Assembly (NCBI GenBank): GCA_024278035.1
Contig: JAJRUA010000139.1
Span: forward strand, 1-8,850
DNA length: 8,850 nt
From: Planctomycetota bacterium
Lineage (GTDB): Bacteria; Planctomycetota; Planctomycetia; Pirellulales; Lacipirellulaceae
Reading direction: 5' to 3'
Below, in pieces: positions 5,234-8,850 of this stretch. Made by a program: the position numbers and the translations under genes. Position 1 is the first letter of the stretch. Every line of letters begins with the position of its first letter. The notes under the pieces are model-generated. The model saw only the letters and a program-made list of their open reading frames with translations, was not told the DNA's origin and did no database searches.

Positions 5234-6979
5234 ATGCAACGCCTACAAGGAATCGCCGTTTCGCCTGGTGTGGCGATCGGCGAGGCGCTCGTCCTAGATA
5301 ACGAGGGATTTCGGATCCCCCGGCGGTTTCTGCCGCGCGATGCCATCGCGCGAGAAGTGGATCGCCTCACCGCAGCGATTGCCGACGTCACCCAAGAGAT
5401 CGAACAAAATCGCCGACGCATTACAGAGCAACTAGGAGACGACTACGGCTCGATCTTTTCTGCCCACTCACAGATGGTCAACGATCCGAAACTCCTGCGG
5501 GAACTAGAGGAGTTAATCCATGATCGTCACTATTCAGCAGAGTATTCTGTAAGCCGCGTGCTGCGGCGCTACGCCAAGGTGTTTCAGTCGCTCGAAGGGC
5601 CCTATATGGCTGAGCGGGCAAACGACATTTTTGACATCGAAAAACGGCTTCTGAGCCGCCTTCTGGGCGAGCATCGCGAGGAGTTAGCCGAAGTCACTTC
5701 GGAGGTGTTGGTACTGGCTCGCAATCTCACGCCGAGTGAGACGGCGAGCATGAAGCCAGAGTTCATCCGCGGCTTCGTTACAGAAAAAGGGGGGCCCAGC
5801 AGCCACACGGCAATCGTTGCCGAGGGACTTGGCATCCCCGCTGTGGTCGGTGCCGGAGCATTTTTGTCCGATGTTTCGGGCGGAGAGACCGTCATCATTG
5901 ATGGCGATGAAGGCGTGGTTATCCTTCGCCCCGATGAAGAGACGCTCGCCCGTTATCGACACGAAATGGCGGAGCAGCGGACGCTTGCGGCAAAACTCTC
6001 TGAGCTAAGCGACCTGCCTTGCGAAACGCTGGACGGAGTACGAATACAGCTTTTGGGTAACATTGAGTTCCCTGCCGAAGTGCCACTTTGCCTAGAGCGG
6101 GGGGCGGACGGCGTGGGGCTCTATCGGACGGAGTTTCTCTTTTTGATGGGAGATAAAATTCCGACCGAAGAAGAGCATCTGGCCGCCTATCGTGAAGTGG
6201 CGGAGGCAATGCAGGGACGACCCGTTGTCATGCGGACGCTTGACCTGGGGGCCGACAAGCTGTCGATGCTCCCCGCGCCCGAGGATGAGAAAAATCCGTT
6301 TCTCGGCTTGCGAAGCATTCGGCTAACACTCAAGCATGTCGATCTCTTCCGGACCCAACTACGGGCGATCCTTCGCGCCAGCATCGTAGGCGATATCCGT
6401 ATCATGTTCCCGCTCATTAGCAATGTGCTTGAGTTCCGGCGGGCACGCATGGTGCTGGCCGACGCGATGGAAGATTTGGACGAATTGGGCGTCGATTTCA
6501 ATCGTGAAATTCAGGTGGGCATGATGGTCGAGGTCCCTTCGGCCGTGGTGATGATGGACCGCTTTGTTGACGAAGTCGACTTCTTCAGCATCGGCACCAA
6601 TGATCTTGTGCAGTACACCTTGGCAGTGGACCGCAGTAACAAAGATGTCGCCTCGCTTTACACGAGCTCCGATCCCGCGGTGATTCGGCTCATAAAAATG
6701 GCGATCGATACGGCAACCGCTCACAGCAAGCCAATCAGCCTCTGTGGCCAAATGAGCGGCAACCCCCTCTACACGATGCTTCTCTTAGGGCTTGGTTTGC
6801 GGAGCGTGAGTGTAACGCCAGGCGCAGCACTAGAAATCAAACGAGTTTGTCGCAGCACCACCCTCAAGCACTGCCAGGCCGTGGCCGATCGGGTGCTAAC
6901 GCTTGAAAGCGCCCGTGATGTAAGAACCTATTTACGCGAAGAATTATTGAAACTATTACCCGATCAACCTGTTCATTGA
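5234..6979 (+). CDS. ptsI: PTS Enzyme I (phosphoenolpyruvate-protein phosphotransferase)
   Basis: Enzyme I takes phosphate from PEP on a His and passes it to HPr. The 581 residues match the family length (about 575) with no GAF domain, so it is PtsI-type rather than PtsP. The N-terminal phosphohistidine domain has G-G-P-S-S-H-T-A-I-V with His191. The C-terminal PEP-binding barrel has G-V-G-L-Y-R-T-E-F (Arg298), M-V-E-V-P (Glu433) and G-T-N-D-L (Asp457), which match the substrate Arg and two metal ligands of the E. coli enzyme at a constant offset of two. Cys504 matches the catalytic Cys502. The motif around it reads C-G-Q-M-S-G-N instead of the usual C-G-E-x-A-G-D, so two acidic residues have become amides. 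The ATG at 5234 is preferred (GAGGG at 5224-5228, five bases upstream; family-like M-Q-R-L-Q-G-I-A-V-S-P-G); a GTG at 5216 adds six residues and has no ribosome-binding site. Confidence 0.96.
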   Translation: MQRLQGIAVSPGVAIGEALVLDNEGFRIPRRFLPRDAIAREVDRLTAAIADVTQEIEQNRRRITEQLGDDYGSIFSAHSQMVNDPKLLRELEELIHDRHYSAEYSVSRVLRRYAKVFQSLEGPYMAERANDIFDIEKRLLSRLLGEHREELAEVTSEVLVLARNLTPSETASMKPEFIRGFVTEKGGPSSHTAIVAEGLGIPAVVGAGAFLSDVSGGETVIIDGDEGVVILRPDEETLARYRHEMAEQRTLAAKLSELSDLPCETLDGVRIQLLGNIEFPAEVPLCLERGADGVGLYRTEFLFLMGDKIPTEEEHLAAYREVAEAMQGRPVVMRTLDLGADKLSMLPAPEDEKNPFLGLRSIRLTLKHVDLFRTQLRAILRASIVGDIRIMFPLISNVLEFRRARMVLADAMEDLDELGVDFNREIQVGMMVEVPSAVVMMDRFVDEVDFFSIGTNDLVQYTLAVDRSNKDVASLYTSSDPAVIRLIKMAIDTATAHSKPISLCGQMSGNPLYTMLLLGLGLRSVSVTPGAALEIKRVCRSTTLKHCQAVADRVLTLESARDVRTYLREELLKLLPDQPVH

Positions 6980-7119
6980 TGTCTGTCTTCAAGGCAGCAT
7001 TGCAACCCATACGAAAATCGAAGATCGCCCAACTTACTGCACGTCCCAAAAACCTTCCGGCGCCTCGGTCTTTTTCGACCGCTGGACACTTCCGGATAGA
7101 CTTTGGGATAGGCTCTTAG
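6979..7119 (+). CDS. Possible 46-residue ORF overlapping the ptsI stop
   Basis: The ptsI stop and an ATG overlap as TGATG (6977-6981). The new frame runs 46 codons to TAG at 7117-7119. The predicted peptide is basic (M-S-V-F-K-A-A-L-Q-P-I-R-K-S-K) with no recognised motif. Stop-start overlap is typical of translationally coupled genes, but no Shine-Dalgarno sequence is obvious and an overlapping ATG arises easily by chance. The space is otherwise the leader of the RNase gene. Confidence 0.2.
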   Translation: MSVFKAALQPIRKSKIAQLTARPKNLPAPRSFSTAGHFRIDFGIGS

Positions 7120-7131
7120 TTGGGATTTATG
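7103..7131 (+). promoter_or_regulatory. Weak candidate promoter for the RNase E/G gene
   Basis: TTGGGA (7103-7108) matches four of six -35 bases. After a 17-base spacer, TTTATG (7126-7131) matches only three of six -10 bases. If used, transcription would begin near 7138, placing the leader hairpin at 7142-7178 almost at the extreme 5' end of the message. The hexamers are poor, so this is tentative. Confidence 0.2.
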
Positions 7132-7141
7132 ACACACGGCT

Positions 7142-7178
7142 CTCCTCCCTCGCCACAATTTGCGAGCCTTTGGAGGAG
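7142..7178 (+). promoter_or_regulatory. Leader hairpin of the RNase E/G gene
   Basis: CTCCTCC (7142-7148) pairs perfectly with GGAGGAG (7172-7178). Stacked on it, CTCGC (7149-7153) pairs with GCGAG (7162-7166) around the loop CACAATTT. The only defect is a five-base bulge, CCTTT (7167-7171). The GGAGGAG strand is the best anti-Shine-Dalgarno match in the leader but ends 26 bases before the ATG, too far to serve it directly. Bacterial RNase E is known to control its own message through 5' leader structure, so this is a candidate autoregulatory element; that role is inferred. Confidence 0.6.
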
Positions 7179-7204
7179 GCCCAACAACACAAGAGATACT
7201 CATT

Positions 7205-8850
7205 ATGAAAACAGAAATGCTAGTCAACGTCTTGCAGCCGGAGGAATGCCGAATCGCAATCGTTGAAAACGGAATGCTCGAAGAGCTTTACACGGAACGA
7301 AGTAGCCAAGACAACTATGTTGGCAACATCTACAAGGGTCGCATTGTCAACCTAGAGCCAAGCATCCAGGCGGCGTTCGTCGATTTCGGCGTAGGACGCA
7401 ACGGCTTTTTGCACATTAGCGATGTCGAGTCACAGTATTTTCGCCAGGGGGGATACGACCCCGATGTGCCGATTGAGCCCCGGGGGCGCTCGCAAGAACG
7501 CAGCGCACCCCCGGTGCCTCCCAAGCCGGTAGAGGAGCCCGTAGAGGGAGAAGTTGACGATACCGGTTTTGGCGCAGGGCTCGAAGCACCACAAAAAGAG
7601 GAAGCAGCCGTCGCCACGCAAGAGAAGCCAAAGGTTCGTGAACAACGCCGTCGCCCCGGTATCCGGCCACGCATCAAACCGCCCATCCAAGAGATTTTTA
7701 AGCGGGGCGATGAAATCGTTGTCCAGGTTATCAAAGAGGGCATCGGCACTAAGGGGCCAACCCTTTCGACCTACATCAGCATCCCAGGGCGGTACTTGGT
7801 ACTGATGCCAGCTCTCGGACGGATTGGCGTCTCACGCAAAATTGAAGATGACGAGGCCCGCAAACGATTACGCGGTTACCTTCGTGAGCTGAACCCGCCC
7901 AAGGGGCTTGGCTTTATTGTCCGCACTGCGGGCACCAACCGAACCAAGAAAGACCTGTCACGTGACTTGGCCTACTTGATCCGCCTATGGAAAATGATCG
8001 TTCGGCGAATCAACAAGCAAGAGGGCCCCGGCGACCTCTACGAAGAGAGCGACATCGTCATTCGGACCATTCGCGATATCTTCAGCAGCGATATCGACGC
8101 GATCTATATCGACGAACCGAAGGCGTACGAACGGGCCCGAGAGTTTTTGCAGATCGTTATGCCCCGTTATGTCGATCGCTTGCATTTGTACGAAGGGAAA
8201 GAACCCCTTTTCAACAAGCACAAGCTGGACGAAGAAATCGCCCGCATCAACCAACGCCAAGTGCCACTCAAGGGAGGAGGCTCGCTCGTCATCGACCAAA
8301 CCGAGGCGCTCGTGGCGATTGACGTCAACAGTGGCAGCTTCCGTACGTCGGGTGGTGCTGAAGAGTCGGCATTTCAGCTCAACAAAATCGCGGCCAAAGA
8401 GATCGCCCGCCAGCTTCGGCTGCGAGATTTGGGTGGCGTTGTCGTGAACGACTTTATCGATATGCGTGCCGAGCGCCATCGGCGTGTCGTTGAACGCACA
8501 CTCAAAGATGCCGTTGAGAGAGATCGTGCTCGGACAAAAATTCTCCGTACCAGTCCCTTCGGGCTGATTGAAATGACGCGGCAGCGTATTCGTCCCAGCC
8601 TCAAGCGGAGCGTCTACAAAGAGTGCCCCTCCTGCCTTGGGTCGGGCCTCGTCAAGTCGGCCGAGAGCATGTCAATCGAAGTGATTCGCAAGCTCATGCT
8701 CGCTTCCCATACGGACCGGGTTGCCAAGATCACGGTCACGGTCGAGGAAGACGTGGCGACCTACCTCAACAACCGCAAACGGCGGGAACTGGCCCGAATC
8801 GAAGACGACGGGAAGGTCGAAGTACTGATTCTCGGGCGCGAGGGCATTGC
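7205..8850 (+). CDS. rng: RNase E/G family endoribonuclease, 3' end cut off by the window
   Basis: The first 548 codons of an endoribonuclease that cleaves single-stranded, often 5'-monophosphate RNA in mRNA decay and rRNA processing. The start M-K-T-E-M-L-V-N-V aligns with the family N-terminus; a weak AAGAG (7191-7195) lies nine bases upstream. An S1 domain begins around residue 38 (V-G-N-I-Y-K-G-R-I-V). The 5'-end sensor pair R-T is at 240-241 (I-V-R-T-A-G). The catalytic metal-binding Asp residues are 373 (A-I-D-V-N-S-G) and 416 (N-D-F-I-D-M), 43 apart as in E. coli RNase E (303 and 346). Cys474 and Cys477 (C-P-S-C) form the zinc-link motif, 58 residues after Asp416 as in E. coli. The core carries an extra segment of about 70 residues inside the S1 domain (about 83-159), Pro- and acid-rich then Arg-rich. 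Whether it is E-like with a long tail or G-like cannot be told; the symbol is provisional. Confidence 0.95.
   Translation, partial: MKTEMLVNVLQPEECRIAIVENGMLEELYTERSSQDNYVGNIYKGRIVNLEPSIQAAFVDFGVGRNGFLHISDVESQYFRQGGYDPDVPIEPRGRSQERSAPPVPPKPVEEPVEGEVDDTGFGAGLEAPQKEEAAVATQEKPKVREQRRRPGIRPRIKPPIQEIFKRGDEIVVQVIKEGIGTKGPTLSTYISIPGRYLVLMPALGRIGVSRKIEDDEARKRLRGYLRELNPPKGLGFIVRTAGTNRTKKDLSRDLAYLIRLWKMIVRRINKQEGPGDLYEESDIVIRTIRDIFSSDIDAIYIDEPKAYERAREFLQIVMPRYVDRLHLYEGKEPLFNKHKLDEEIARINQRQVPLKGGGSLVIDQTEALVAIDVNSGSFRTSGGAEESAFQLNKIAAKEIARQLRLRDLGGVVVNDFIDMRAERHRRVVERTLKDAVERDRARTKILRTSPFGLIEMTRQRIRPSLKRSVYKECPSCLGSGLVKSAESMSIEVIRKLMLASHTDRVAKITVTVEEDVATYLNNRKRRELARIEDDGKVEVLILGREGI

Noticed and set aside
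7066..7081. Hairpin CGGTC/GACCG with a T-run as a ptsI terminator
   Set aside because: The stem is only five pairs and the T residues are in the loop, not after the stem.
7985..8479. A 164-codon minus-strand ORF
   Set aside because: It lies wholly inside the RNase E/G catalytic core, whose plus-strand frame carries every expected motif; the minus frame shows no recognisable domain.
1..8850. CRISPR array, transposon, tRNA, rRNA or phage-type genes
   Set aside because: None of the expected repeats, transposase motifs or RNA folds were seen; all well-supported genes are ordinary chromosomal ones.

Overview
The window looks like chromosomal DNA from a planctomycete, most likely a Pirellulales-type lineage. 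Three things suggest this: a large membrane protein of a type I associate with these bacteria (two anti-sigma-like helical motifs, one membrane segment, an acidic Pro-rich linker and a FecR-like beta domain); the gene order hpf, ptsN, ptsH, ptsI, then an RNase E/G gene; and same-strand genes separated by unusually long gaps. The placement is an inference from gene content and recognition, not from a search.

Layout. Positions 1-183 hold the end of an unseen upstream unit, a strong plus-strand terminator (71-114) and a smaller hairpin (129-148). A minus-strand TPR protein gene follows (184-765). A 341-base divergent gap (766-1106) carries two palindromes that share the core AAAACGTTTT. The large single-pass membrane protein gene occupies 1107-3257. 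A 206-base gap with two hairpins and a possible 12-codon leader ORF precedes hpf (3464-3826). Then come ptsN (4025-4501), ptsH (best start 4594, end 4899), a 334-base gap with a 15-base triplet repeat, a stem-loop and a possible 22-codon ORF, ptsI (5234-6979), and a 225-base leader with a long hairpin. An RNase E/G gene (7205 onward) is cut off by the end of the window.

How the genes fit together. Enzyme I, HPr and a PtsN-type EIIA make a complete PEP-driven phosphate relay (Enzyme I His191 to HPr His15 to EIIA His69), yet no EIIB or EIIC permease is seen. A regulatory rather than sugar-uptake role is therefore likely, as in the PTS-Ntr of Proteobacteria, where hpf and ptsN also sit together. 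HPr keeps the Ser46 site used by HPr kinase, although no hprK is in the window. Grouping this relay with a ribosome hibernation factor and a major RNA-decay nuclease suggests a block linking energy or PEP status to translation and RNA turnover. That link is inferred from gene order alone.

Nothing here is a clearly new defence or mobile system. I see no CRISPR array, transposase, tRNA or rRNA. The most interesting items are the RNase E/G leader hairpin that buries a GGAGGAG sequence, the roughly 70-residue insertion in that enzyme's S1 domain, the amide substitutions in the Enzyme I active-site motif, and the architecture of the large membrane protein.
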